Assembly: GCF_029227915.1 (NCBI RefSeq) | Contig: NC_079879.1 | Coordinates: 32,680,501 to 32,744,500, forward strand | Direction of reading: 5' to 3' | Source of the DNA: Hydractinia symbiolongicarpus | Lineage: Eukaryota > Cnidaria > Hydrozoa > Anthoathecata > Hydractiniidae | DNA: 64,000 bases | Part shown: positions 1-13,403 of the stretch, piece after piece | Layout of the letters: each line of letters starts with the position of its first letter | Position numbering within the stretch: position 1 is the first letter of the stretch | Position numbers and translations under genes: made by a program | The notes under the pieces: generated by a model | What the model saw: the letters and a program-made list of their open reading frames with translations, nothing else | Told to the model about the DNA's origin: nothing | Database searches by the model: none

Positions 1-374
1 CACTGGGCGCTGTGATAGCGCTTTATTTAAAACTGTAGATAAATAAGTTATTTTTTACTGTGGGACCAATCCTAGCCGTTAGCCGGCGCTGAAGAAATAG
101 TGAAATTTTCGAAAACTACATTTCATTGACTTTCTAACGGTATCAGTCCGTTTGAGTTACAACGGTTTGCGTCACATGTTCGTACCAACATGTGTTTAGC
201 AATATGTTTCTGATATTACTAGTTTCCATCGCTTTTAACAGTGAAAAGATTGTTTGTGGGACTTAATTGAACTGATTTTGGACTTTGACCTTATATACGT
301 GATAAATGAGCCTATTGGACTCCAAGAAATAACATTCTTCTTAATTTGACATGATTGCTGGAACTCAGCGATTA
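1..374 (+). repeat. Reference monomer (class A) and its internal structure
   Basis: This first full monomer serves as the coordinate frame. It contains a short inverted repeat GCGCT-GTGAT-AGCGC at 7-21, a GCCGGC palindrome at 82-87, and a second inverted repeat AACGG-TATCAGT-CCGTT at 136-152. T-rich tracts lie near 50-57. An ACTGTGGGAC-type decamer occurs near 57-66, and a shortened version (TGTGGGAC) near 255-262. No open frame of useful length, promoter set or RNA-gene signature is evident. The copy at 375-748 is also class A, differing by scattered substitutions. Confidence 0.85.
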
Positions 375-748
375 CACTGGGCGCTGTGATAGCGCTTTAT
401 TTAAAACTGTAGATAAATAAGTTATTTTTTACTGTGGGACCAATCCTAGCCGTTAGCCGGCGCTGAAGAAATAGAGAAATTTTCGAAAACTACATTTCAT
501 TGACTTTCTAACGGTATCAGTCCGTTTGAGTTACAACGGTTTGCGTCACATATTCGTACCAACATGTGTTTAGCGATATGTTTCTGATATTACTAGGTTC
601 CATCGCTTTTAACAGTGAAACTATTGACTGTGTGACTTAATTGAACTGATTTTAGACTTCAAACTTATAAATGTGATAAATGAGACAATTGGACCCCAAG
701 AAATAACATTCTTTTTAATTTAATCGGATTGCTCGACTTCAGCTATTA
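375..748 (+). repeat. Second class A monomer
   Basis: It begins with the same class A head as position 1 and is 374 bp long. It differs from the first monomer by scattered substitutions, for example a TGTGTGACTTAATTG tail and GATTTTAGACTTC in the second half. It leads into the 3-mer block, whose first monomer starts at 749 with a B-type head carrying a private CTGAGATAG change. Confidence 0.85.
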
Positions 749-3700
749 CACTGTGCTCTGAGATAGCGCTTTATTTAAAACTGTAGATAAATAAGTTATT
801 TTTTACTGTGGGACCAATCCTAGCCGTTAGCCGGCGCTGAAGAAATAGAGAAATTTTCGAAAACTACATTTCATTGACTTTGTAACGGTATCAGCGTTTG
901 AGTTACAACGGTTTCCGTCACATATTCGTACCAACATGTGTTTAGCGATATGTTTCTGATATTACTAGGTTCCATCGCTTTTAACAGTGAAACGATTGAC
1001 TGTGTGACTTAATTGAACTGATTTTAGACTTCAAACTTATAAATGTGATAAATGAGACAATTGGACCCCTAGAAATAACATTCTTCTTAATTTGATCGGA
1101 TTGCTCGACTTCAGCTATTACACTGTGCTCTGTGATAGCGCTTTATTTAAAACTGTAGATAAATAAGTTATTTTTTACTGTGGGACCAATCCTAGCCGTT
1201 AGCCGGCGCTGAAGAAATAGAGAAATTTTCGAAAACTACATTTCATTGACTTTCTAACGGTATCAGTCCGTTTGAGTTACAACGGTTGCGTCACATATTC
1301 GTACCAACATGTATTTAGCGATACGTTTCTGATGTTACTAGGTTGCATCAGTTTTAACGGTGGAACGATTGACTATGGGACTTAATTGAACTGATTTTAG
1401 ACTTTAAACTTATAAATGTGATAAATGAGACAATTGTACCCCCAGAAATAACATTCATCTTAATTTGACATGATTGCTCGAACTCAGCGATTACACTGGG
1501 CGCTGTGGTAGCGCTTTACTTAAAAATGTAAATAAATAAGTCATTTTTTACTGTCGGACCAATCCTAACCGTTAGCGAGCGCTGAAGAAATAGAGACAAC
1601 TTCAAAAATTACATTTCATTGACTTTGTAAGGGTATCAATCTGTTTGAGTTACAACGGTTGCGTCACATATTCGTACCAACATGTATTTAGCGATACGTT
1701 TCTGATGTTACTAGGTTGCATCGGTTTTAACGGTGGAACGATTGACTATGGGCCTTAATTGAACTGATTTTAGACTTCAAACTTATAAATGTGATAAATG
1801 AGACAATTGGACCCCCAGGAATAACATTCTTCTTAATTTGACATGATTGCTGGAACTCAGCGATTACACTGGGCGCTGTGATAGCGCTTTATTTAAAACT
1901 GTAGATAAATAAGTTATTTTTTACTGTGGGACCAATCCTAGCCGTTAGCCGGCGCTGAAGAAATAGAGAAATTTTCGAAAACTACATTTCATTGACTTTC
2001 TAACGGTATCAGCGTTTGAGTTACAACGGTTTGCGTCACATATTCGTACCAACATGTGTTTAGCGATATGTTTCTGATATTACTAGGTTCCATCGCTTTT
2101 AACAGTGAAACGATTGACTGTGTGACTTAATTGAACTGATTTTAGACTTCAAACTTATAAATGTGATAAATGAGACAATTGGACCCCTAGAAATAACATT
2201 CTTCTTAATTTGATCGGATTGCTCGACTTCAGCTATTACACTGTGCTCTGTGATAGCGCTTTATTTAAAACTGTAGATAAATAAGTTATTTTTTACTGTG
2301 GGACCAATCCTAGCCGTTAGCCGGCGCTGAAGAAATAGAGAAATTTTCGAAAACTACATTTCATTGACTTTCTAACGGTATCAGTCCGTTTGAGTTACAA
2401 CGGTTGCGTCACATATTCGTACCAACATGTATTTAGCGATACGTTTCTGATGTTACTAGGTTGCATCGGTTTTAACGGTGGAACGATTGACTATGGGACT
2501 TAATTGAACTGATTTTAGACTTTAAACTTATAAATGTGATAAATGAGACAATTGTACCCCCAGAAATAACATTCATCTTAATTTGACATGATTGCTCGAA
2601 CTCAGCGATTACACTGGGCGCTGTGGTAGCGCTTTACTTAAAAATGTAAATAAATAAGTCATTTTTTACTGTCGGACCAATCCTAACCGTTAGCGAGCGC
2701 TGAAGAAATAGAGACAACTTCAAAAATTACATTTCATTGACTTTGTAAGGGTATCAATCTGTTTGAGTTACAACGGTTGCGTCACCTATTCGTCCAACAT
2801 GAATTGAGCGACATTTTTCTGATATTGCTAGGTTGCATCGGTTTTAACGGTGGAACGATTGACTATGGGCCTTAATTGAACTGATTTTAGACTTCAAACT
2901 TATAAATGTGATAAATGAGACAATTGGACCCCCAGGAATAACATTCTTCTTAATTTGACATGATTGCTGGAACTCAGCGATTACACTGGGCGCTGTGATA
3001 GCGCTTTATTTAAAACTGTAGATAAATAAGTTATTTTTTACTGTGGGACCAATCCTAGCCGTTAGCCGGCGCTGAAGAAATAGAGAAATTTTCGAAAACT
3101 ACATTTCATTGACTTTCTAACGGTATCAGCGTTTGAGTTACAACGGTTTGCGTCACATATTCGTACCAACATGTGTTTAGCGATATGTTTCTGATATTAC
3201 TAGGTTCCATCGCTTTTAACAGTGAAACGATTGACTGTGTGACTTAATTGAACTGATTTTAGACTTCAAACTTATAAATGTGATAAATGAGACAATTGGA
3301 CCCCTAGAAATAACATTCTTCTTAATTTGATCGGATTGCTCGACTTCAGCTATTACACTGTGCTCTGTGATAGCGCTTTATTTAAAACTGTAGATAAATA
3401 AGTTATTTTTTACTGTGGGACCAATCCTAGCCGTTAGCCGGCGCTGAAGAAATAGAGAAATTTTCGAAAACTACATTTCATTGACTTTCTAACGGTATCA
3501 GTCCGTTTGAGTTACAACGGTTGCGTCACATATTCGTACCAACATGTATTTAGCGATACGTTTCTGATGTTACTAGGTTGCATCGGTTTTAACGGTGGAA
3601 CGATTGACTATGGGACTTAATTGAACTGATTTTAGACTTTAAACTTATAAATGTGATAAATGAGACAATTGTACCCCCAGAAATAACATTCATCTTAATT

Positions 3701-5217
3701 TGACATGATTGCTCGAACTCAGCGATTACACTAGGCGCTGTGGTAGCGCTTTACTTAAAAATGTAAATAAATAAGTCATTTTTTACTGTCGGACCAATCC
3801 TAACCGTTAGCGAGCGCTGAAGAAATAGAGACAACTTCAAAAATTACATTTCATTGACTTTGTAAGGGTATCAATCTGTTTGAGTTACAACGGTTGCGTC
3901 ACCTATTCGTCCAACATGAATTGAGCGACATTTTTCTGATATTGCTAGGTTGCATCGGTTTTAACGGTGGAACGATTGACTATGGGCCTTAATTGAACTG
4001 ATTTTAGACTTCAAACTTATAAATGTGATAAATGAGACAATTGGACCCCCAGGAATAACATTCTTCTTAATTTGACATGATTGCTGGAACTCAGCGATTA
4101 CACTGGGCGCTGTGATAGCGCTTTATTTAAAACTGTAGATAAATAAGTTATTTTTTACTGTGGGACCAATCCTAGCCGTTAGCCGGCGCTGAAGAAATAG
4201 AGAAATTTTCGAAAACTACATTTCATTGACTTTCTAACGGTATCAGCGTTTGAGTTACAACGGTTTGCGTCACATATTCGTACCAACATGTGTTTAGCGA
4301 TATGTTTCTGATATTACTAGGTTCCATCGCTTTTAACAGTGAAACGATTGACTGTGTGACTTAATTGAACTGATTTTAGACTTCAAACTTATAAATGTGA
4401 TAAATGAGACAATTGGACCCCTAGAAATAACATTCTTCTTAATTTGATCGGATTGCCCGACTTCAGCTATTACACTGTGCTCTGTGATAGCGCTTTATTT
4501 AAAACTGTAGATAAATAAGTTATTTTTTACTGTGGGACCAATCCTAGCCGTTAGCCGGCGCTGAAGAAAGAGAGAAATTTTCGAAAACTACATTTCATTG
4601 ACTTTCTAACGGTATCAGTCCGTTTGAGTTACAACGGTTGCGTCACATATTCGTACCAACATGTATTTAGCGATACGTTTCTGATGTTACTAGGTTGCAT
4701 CGGTTTTAACGGTGGAACGATTGACTATGGGACTTAATTGAACTGATTTTAGACTTTAAACTTATAAATGTGATAAATGAGACAATTGTACCCCCAGAAA
4801 TAACATTCATCTTAATTTGACATGATTGCTCGAACTCAGCGATTACACTGGGCGCTGTGGTAGCGCTTTACTTAAAAATGTAAATAAATAAGTCATTTTT
4901 TACTGTCGGACCAATCCTAACCGTTAGCGAGCGCTGAAGAAATAGAGACAACTTCAAAAATTACATTTCATTGACTTTGTAAGGGTATCAATCTGTTTGA
5001 GTTACAACGGTTGCGTCACCTATTCGTCCAACATGAATTGAGCGACATTTTTCTGATATTGCTAGGTTGCATAGATTTTAACAGTGAAAAGATTGACTGT
5101 GGGACTTAATTGAACTGATTTTGGACTTTGACCTTATATACGTGATAAATGAGCCCATTGGACTCCAAGAAATAACATTCTTCTTAATTTGACATGATTG
5201 CTGGAACTCAGCGATTA
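749..5217 (+). repeat. Higher-order repeat block: 3-mer A-B-C, ~1117 bp, about four copies
   Basis: Class A monomers start at 1867, 2984 and 4101, giving a unit of exactly 1117 bp twice. Each A is followed by a B (2239 in the first unit) and a C (2612 in the first unit). The preceding unit, 749-1866, has the same length but starts with a B-like head (B'-B-C). Its C monomer has a different second half (TGTATTTAGCGATACG instead of the CGTCCAACATGAATTGAGCG form), so it is the most diverged copy. Units 1867, 2984 and 4101 are nearly identical by eye, with single differences such as CTAGGCGC near 3732, GCCCGACTT near 4455 and AAAGAGAG near 4567. The last unit switches to a D-like tail (GCATAGATTTTAACAGTG) near 5068. 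This points to recent local amplification. Confidence 0.9.
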
Positions 5218-8200
5218 CACTGGCCGCTGTGAGAGCGCTTTATTTAAAACTGTAGATAAACAAGTTATTTTTTACTTTGGGACCAATCCTAGCCGTTAGC
5301 CCGCGCTGAAGAAATAGAGACAGTTTGGAAAACTACATTTCATTGTCTTTCTAACGGTATCAGTCCGTTTGAGTTACAACGGTTGCGTAACATTTTCGTA
5401 CCAACTTATATTTAGCGATATGTTTCTGATATTACTAGGCTACATCGCTTTTAACAGTGAAACGACTGACTGTGGGATTAATATGAACTGACTTTGGACT
5501 TTGACCTTATAAATGTGTTAAAAGAGCCAATTGGACTCCAAGAAGTAACATTTTTCATAATTTGACACGATTGTTGGAACTCAGCGATTACACTGGCCGC
5601 TGTGATAGCGCTTTATTTAAAACTGTAGATAAATAAGTCATTTTTTACTGTGGGACAAATTCTAGCCGTTAGCGCGCTGACGAAATAGAGAAAGTTTCAA
5701 GAACTACATTTCATTGACTTTCTAACGGTATCAGTCCGTTTGAGTTACAACGGTTGCGTCACATATTCGTATCAACATGTATTTAGCGATATCTTTCTGA
5801 TATTACTAGGTTACATCGCTTTCAACAGTGAAACGATTGACTGAGGGACTTAATTGAACTGATTTTGGACTTTGACGTTATTAATGTGATAAATGAGCCA
5901 ATTCGACTCCAAGAAATAACATTTTTCTTAATTTGACATGATTGCTGTAACTCAGCGATTACACTAGTCGGTGTGATAGCGTTTTATTTAAAAGTTTAGA
6001 TGAATAAGTCATTTTTTACTGTGGGACAAATCCTAGCCGTTAGCGCGCTGACGAAGTAGAATCAGTTTCAAAAACTACATCTCATTGACTTACTAACGGT
6101 ATCAGTCCGTTTCACCTACAACGGATGCGTCACCTATATGTACCAACATGTTTTTAGCGATATGTTTCTGATATTACGAGGTTGCATTGCTTTTAACGGT
6201 GAAACGATTGACTGTGGGACTTAATTAAACTGGTTTGGACATTGACTTTGTTAATGTGATAAGTGAGACAATTGGATCCCCAGAAGTAACATTCTTCTTA
6301 ATTTGACATGATTGCTCGAACTCAGCGATTACACTGGGCGCTGTGATAGCGCTTTACTTAAAAATGTAGATAAATAAGTTTTTTTTTACTGTGGGACCAA
6401 TCCTAACCGTTAGCGCGCTAAAGAAATAGAGACAACATCAAAAACTACATTTCATTGACTTTCTAACGGTATCAATCTGTTTGAGTTACAACGGTTGCGT
6501 CTCCTATTCGTAACAACATGTATTGAGCGATATTTTTCTGATATTGCTAGGTTGCATCGCTCTTAACGGTGGAACGATTGACTATGGGCCTTAATTGAAC
6601 TGATTTTGGACTTCAAACTTATAAATGTGATAAATGAGACAATTGTACCCCCAGAAATAACATTCATCTTAATTTGACATGATTGCTCGAACTCAGCGAT
6701 TACACTGGGCGCTGTGGTAGCGCTTTACTTAAAAATGTAAATAAATAAGTCATTTTTTACTGTCGGACCAATCCTAACCGTTAGCGAGCGCTGAAGAAAT
6801 AGAGACAACTTCCAAAATTACATTTCATTGACTTTGTAAGGGTATCAATCTGTTTGAGTTACAACGGTTGCGTCACCTATTCGTCCAACATGAATTGAGC
6901 GACATTTTTCTGATATTGCTAGGTTGCATAGATTTTAACAGTGAAAAGATTGACTGTGGGACTTAATTGAACTGATTTTGGACTTTGACCTTATATACGT
7001 GATAAATGAGCCTATTGGACTAAAAGAAATAACATTCTTCTTAATTTGACATGATTGCTGGAACTCAGCGATTACACTGGCCGCTGTGAGAGCGCTTTAT
7101 TTAAAACTGTAGATAAACAAGTTATTTTTTACTTTGGGACCAATCCTAGCCGTTAGCCCGCGCTGAAGAAATAGAGACAGTTTGGAAAACTACATTTCAT
7201 TGACTTTCTAACGGTATCAGTCCGTTTGAGTTACAACGGTTGCGTAACATTTTCGTACCAACTTATATTTAGCGATATGTTTCTGATATTACTAGGCTAC
7301 ATCGCTTTTAACAGTGAAACGACTGACTGTGGGATTAAATTGAACTGACTTTGGACTTTGACCTTATAAATGTGTTAAAAGAGCCAATTGGACTCCAAGA
7401 AGTAACATTTTTCATAATTTGACACGATTGTTGGAACTCAGCGATTACACTGGCCGCTGTGATAGCGCTTTATTTAAAACTGTAGATAAATAAGTCATTT
7501 TTTACTGTGGGACAAATTCTAGCCGTTAGCGCGCTGACGAAATAGAGAAAGTTTCAAGAACTACATTTCATTGACTTTCTAACGGTATCAGTCCGTTTGA
7601 GTTACAACGGTTGCGTCACATATTCGTATCAACATGTATTTAGCGATATGTTTCTGATATTACTAGGTTGCATCGGTTTTAACGGTGGAACGATTGACTA
7701 TGGGACTTAATTGAACTGATTTTAGACTTTAAACTTATAAATGTGATAAATGAGACAATTGTACCCCCAGAAATAACATTCATCTTAATTTGACATGATT
7801 GCTCGAACTCAGCGATTACACTGGGCGCTGTGGTAGCGCTTTACTTAAAAATGTAAATAAATAAGTCATTTTTTACTGTCGGACCAATCCTAACCGTTAG
7901 CGAGCGCTGAAGAAATAGAGACAACTTCAAAAATTACATTTCATTGACTTTGTAAGGGTATCAATCTGTTTGAGTTACAACGGTTGCGTCACCTATTCGT
8001 CCAACATGAATTGAGCGACATTTTTCTGATATTGCTAGGTTGCATAGATTTTAACAGTGAAAAGATTGACTGTGGGACTTAATTGAACTGATTTTGGACT
8101 TTGACCTTATATACGTGATAAATGAGCCTATTGGACTCCAAGAAATAACATTCTTCTTAATTTGACATGATTGCTGGAACTCAGCGATTACACTGGCCGC

Positions 8201-10049
8201 TGTGAGAGCGCTTTATTTAAAACTGTAGATAAACAAGTTATTTTTTACTTTGGGACCAATCCTAGCCGTTAGCCCGCGCTGAAGAAATAGAGACAGTTTG
8301 GAAAACTACATTTCATTGTCTTTCTAACGGTATCAGTCCGTTTGAGTTACAACGGTTGCGTAACATTTTCGTACCAACTTATATTTAGCGATATGTTTCT
8401 GATATTACTAGGCTACATCGCTTTTAACAGTGAAACGACTGACTGTGGGATTAATATGAACTGACTTTGGACTTTGACCTTATAAATGTGTTAAAAGAGC
8501 CAATTGGACTCCAAGAAGTAACATTTTTCATAATTTGACACGATTGTTGGAACTCAGCGATTACACTGGCCGCTGTGATAGCGCTTTATTTAAAACTGTA
8601 GATAAATAAGTCATTTTTTACTGTGGGACAAATTCTAGCCGTTAGCGCGCTGACGAAATAGAGAAAGTTTCAAGAACTACATTTCATTGACTTTCTAACG
8701 GTATCAGTCCGTTTGAGTTACAACGGTTGCGTCACATATTCGTATCAACATGTATTTAGCGATATGTTTCTGATATTACTAGGTTACATCGCTTTCAACA
8801 GTGAAACGATTGACTGAGGGACTTAATTGAACTGATTTTGGACTTTGACGTTATTAATGTGATAAATGAGCCAATTCGACTCCAAGAAATAACATTCTTC
8901 TTAATTTGACATGATTGCTGTAACTCAGCGATTACACTAGTCGGTGTGATAGCGTTTTATTTAAAAGTTTAGATGAATAAGTCATTTTTTACTGTGGGAC
9001 AAATCCTAGCCGTTAGCGCGCTGACGAAGTAGAATCAGTTTCAAAAACTACATCTCATTGACTTACTAACGGTATCAGTCCGTTTCACCTACAACGGATG
9101 CGTCACCTATATGTACCAACATGTTTTTAGCGATATGTTTCTGATATTACGAGGTTGCATTGCTTTTAACGGTGAAACGATTGACTGTGGGACTTAATTA
9201 AACTGGTTTGGACATTGACTTTGTTAATGTGATAAGTGAGACAATTGGATCCCCAGAAGTAACATTCTTCTTAATTTGACATGATTGCTCGAACTCAGCG
9301 ATTACACTGGGCGCTGTGATAGCGCTTTACTTAAAAATGTAGATAAATAAGTTTTTTTTTACTGTGGGACCAATCCTAACCGTTAGCGCGCGCTAAAGAA
9401 ATAGAGACAACATCAAAAACTACATTTCATTGACTTTCTAACGGTATCAATCTGTTTGAGTTACAACGGTTGCGTCTCCTATTCGTAACAACATGTATTG
9501 AGCGATATTTTTCTGATATTGCTAGGTTGCATCGCTCTTAACGGTGGAACGATTGACTATGGGCCTTAATTGAACTGATTTTGGACTTCAAACTTATAAA
9601 TGTGATAAATGAGACAATTGTACCCCCAGAAATAACATTCATCTTAATTTGACATGATTGCTCGAACTCAGCGATTACACTGGGCGCTGTGGTAGCGCTT
9701 TACTTAAAAATGTAAATAAATAAGTCATTTTTTACTGTCGGACCAATCCTAACCGTTAGCGAGCGCTGAAGAAATAGAGACAACTTCCAAAATTACATTT
9801 CATTGACTTTGTAAGGGTATCAATCTGTTTGAGTTACAACGGTTGCGTCACCTATTCGTCCAACATGAATTGAGCGACATTTTTCTGATATTGCTAGGTT
9901 GCATAGATTTTAACAGTGAAAAGATTGACTGTGGGACTTAATTGAACTGATTTTGGACTTTGACCTTATATACGTGATAAATGAGCCTATTGGACTCCAA
10001 GAAATAACATTCTTCTTAATTTGACATGATTGCTGTAACTCAGCGATTA
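5218..10049 (+). repeat. Higher-order repeat block: 5-mer D-E-F-G-C, ~1858 bp, two full copies and one shortened copy
   Basis: The first unit starts at 5218 (D), 5591 (E), 5962 (F), 6332 (G) and 6703 (C). The next D is at 7075, 1857 bp later. The middle copy has only three monomers: D 7075, a hybrid at 7448 and C 7819. A full copy follows: D 8191, E 8564, F 8935, G 9305, C 9678, 1859 bp in all. Private variants are shared between the full copies, such as the TTTTTTTT run near 6370 and 9352 and the CTCTTAACGG in G. The shortened copy is explained by a hybrid monomer (7448-7818) that starts as E and ends like a B-type tail, deleting two monomers. Confidence 0.9.
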
Positions 10050-11537
10050 CACTAGTCGGTGTGATAGCGTTTTATTTAAAAGTTTAGATGAATAAGTCAT
10101 TTTTTACTGTGGGACCAATCCTAGCCGTTAGCCCGCGCTGAAGAAATAGAGACAGTTTGGAAAACTACATTTCATTGACTTTCTAACGGTATCAGTCCGT
10201 TTGAGTTACAACGGTTGCGTAACATTTTCGTACCAACTTATATTTAGCGATATGTTTCTGATATTACTAGGCTACATCGCTTTTAACAGTGAAACGACTG
10301 ACTATGGGATTAAATTGAACTGACTTTGGACTTTGACCTTATAAATGTGTTAAAAGAGCCAATTGGACTCCAAGAAGTAACATTTTTCATAATTTGACAC
10401 GATTGTTGGAACTCAGCGATTACACTGGCCGCTGTGATAGCGCTTTATTTAAAACTGTAGATAAATAAGTCATTTTTTACTGTGGGACAAATTCTAGCCG
10501 TTAGCGCGCTGACGAAATAGAGAAAGTTTCAAGAACTACATTTCATTGACTTTCTAACGGTATCAGTCCGTTTGAGTTACAACAGTTGCGTCACATATTC
10601 GTATCAACATGTATTTAGCGATATGTTTCTGATATTACTAGGTTACATCGCTTTCAACAGTGAAACGATTGACTGAGGGACTTAATTGAACTGATTTTGG
10701 ACTTTGACGTTATTAATGTGATAAATGAGCCAATTCGACTCCAAGAAATAACATTCTTCTTAATTTGACATGATTGCTGTAACTCAGCGATTACACTAGT
10801 CGGTGTGATAGCGTTTTATTTAAAAGTTTAGAGGAATAAGTCATTTTTTACTGTGGGACCAATCCTAGCCGTTAGCCCGCGCTGAAGAAATAGAGACAGT
10901 TTGGAAAACTACATTTCATTGACTTTCTAACGGTATCAGTCCGTTTGAGTTACAACGGTTGCGTAACATTTTCGTACCAACTTATATTTAGCGATATGTT
11001 TCTGATATTACTAGGCTACATCGCTTTTAACAGTGAAACGACTGACTATGGGATTAAATTGAACTGACTTTGGACTTTGACCTTATAAATGTGTTAAAAG
11101 AGCCAATTGGACTCCAAGAAGTAACATTTTTCATAATTTGACACGATTGTTGGAACTCAGCGATTACACTGGCCGCTGTGATAGCGCTTTATTTAAAACT
11201 GTAGATAAATAAGTCATTTTTTACTGTGGGACAAATTCTAGCCGTTAGCGCGCTGACGAAATAGAGAAAGTTTCAAGAACTACATTTCATTGACTTTCTA
11301 ACGGTATCAGTCCGTTTGAGTTACAACGGTTGCGTCACATATTCGTATCAACATGTATTTAGCGATATGATTCTGATATTACTAGGTTACATCGCTTTCA
11401 ACAGTGAAACGATTGACTGAGGGACTTAATTGAACTGATTTTGGACTTTGACGTTATTAATGTGATAATTGAGCCTATTGGACTCCAAGAAATAACATTC
11501 TTCTTAATTTGACATGATTGATGGAACTCAGCGATTA
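10050..11537 (+). repeat. Dimer repeat, 744 bp, two copies
   Basis: Hybrid monomers with an F head and D body start at 10050 and 10794, each followed by an E monomer (10423 and 11167). Both units are 744 bp long. The hybrid has the F head (CACTAGTCGG, GTTTAGATGAATAAG) and then the D middle (GGACCAATCC, GTTTGGAAAAC, ACTTATATTTAGCG). The same F/D junction in both copies shows that the hybrid formed once and was then duplicated. GAGGAATAAG near 10831 versus GATGAATAAG near 10087 is one visible difference. Confidence 0.88.
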
Positions 11538-13403
11538 CACTGGGCGCTGTGATAGCGCTTTATTTAAAACTGTAGATAAATAAGTTATTTTTTACTGTGG
11601 GACCAATCCTAGCCGTTAGCCGGCGCTGAAGAAATAGAGAAAGTTTCGAAAACTACATTTCATTGACTTTCTAACGGTGTCAGTCCGTTTGAGTTACAAC
11701 CGTTTGCGTCACATATTCGTACCAACATGTGTTTAGCGATATGTTTCTGATATTACTAGGTTCCATCGCTTTTAACAGTGAAACGATTGACTGTGTGACT
11801 TAATTGAACTGATTTTAGAATTCAAACTTATAAATGTGATAAATGAGTCAATTGGACCCCAAGAAATAACATTCTTCTTAATTTGACATGATTGCTCGAA
11901 CTCAGCGATTACACTGGGCGCTGTGGTAGCGCTTTACTTAAAAATGTAAATAAATAAGTCAGTTTTTACTGTCAGACCAATCCTAACCGTTAGCGAGCGC
12001 TGAAGAAATAGAGACAACTTCAAAAAGTACATTTCATTGACTTTGTAACGGTATCAATCTGTTTGAGTTACAACGGTTGCGTCACCTATTCGTCCAACAT
12101 GAATTGAGCGATATTTTTCTGATATTGCTAGGTTGCATCGCTTTTAACAGTGAAAAGATTGACTGTGGGACTTAATTGAACTGATTTTGGACTTTGACCT
12201 TATATACGTGATAAATGAGCCTATTGGACTCCAAGAAATAACATTCTTCTTAATTTGACATGATTGCTGGAACTCAGCGATTACACTGGCCGCTGTGATA
12301 GCGCTTTATTTAAAACTGTAGATAACCAAGTTATTTTTTACTTTGGGACCAATCCTAGCCGTTAGCCCTCGCTGAAGAAATAGAGACAGTTTGGAAAACT
12401 ACATTTCATTGACTTTCTAATGGTATCAGTCTGTTTGAGTTACAACGGTTGCGTAACATTTTCGTACCAACTTATATTTAGCGATATGTTTCTGATATTA
12501 CTAGGCTACATCGCTTTTAACAGTGAAACGACTGACTGTGGGTTTAAATTGAACTGACTTTGGACTTTGACCTTATAAATGTGTTAAATGAGCCAATTGG
12601 ACTCCAAGAAGTAACATTTTTCATAATTTGACACGATTGTTGGAACTCAGCGGTTACACTGGGCGCTGTGATAGCGCTTTATTTAAAACTGTAGATAAAT
12701 AAGTTATTTTTTACTGTGGGACCAATCCTAGCCGTTAGCGCGCGCTGAAGAGATAGAGAGAACTTCAAAAACTACATTTCATTGACTTTCTAACGGTATC
12801 AGTCCGTTTGTGTTACAACGGTTGCGTCACATATTCGTACCAACATGTATCTAGCGATACGTTTCTGATGTTACTAGGTTGCATCGCTTTTAACGGTGGA
12901 ACGATTGACTATTGGACTTAATTGAACTTATTTTAGACTTTGAACTTATAAATGTGATAAATGAAACAATTGGATCCCCAGAAGTAACATTCTTCTTAAT
13001 TTTACATGATTGCTCGAACTCAGCGATTACACTGGGCGCAGTGGTAGCGCTTTACTTAAAAATGTAGATAAATAAGTCATTTTTTACTGTGGGACCCATC
13101 CTAACCACTAGCGCGCGCTGAAGAAATAGAGAGAACTTCAAAAACTACATTTCATTGACTTTTTAACGGTATCAGTGCGTTTGAGTTATAACGGTTTGCG
13201 TCACATATTCGTACCAACATGTGTTTAGCGATATGTTTCTGATATTACTAGGTTCCATCGCTTTTAACAGTGAAACGATTGACTGTGTGACTTAATTGAA
13301 CTGATTTTAGACTTCAAACTTATAAATGTGATAAATGAGACAATTGGACCCCAAGAAATAACATTCTTCTTAATTTGATCGGATTGCTCGACTTCAGCTA
13401 TTA
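11538..13403 (+). repeat. Five-monomer segment, also found dispersed elsewhere in the array
   Basis: Monomers start at 11538 (A-like), 11912 (C with TCAGTTTTTACTG), 12284 (D with ACCAAG), 12657 (GAGATAGAGAGAACTTC variant) and 13030 (GGGCGCAGTGGT variant). The segment is introduced by a distinctive TTGATGGAACTCAGCG just upstream. The same introduction and the same A-C-D start recur at 20100 and 33488, so this is a shared segment and not a locally unique mixture. No gene is visible. Confidence 0.8.

Noticed and set aside
466-500. Hammerhead-like CTGAAGA ... TTTTCGAAAAC within class A and B monomers
   Set aside because: The two boxes are present, but helix II would be a few A-T pairs, no cleavage-site stem is apparent, and most other classes lack the GAAA box.
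541-580. CENP-B-box-like sequence ATTCGTACCAACATGTA
   Set aside because: TTCG and the central A fit the core pattern, but the required CGGG is ATGT in this and almost all monomers.
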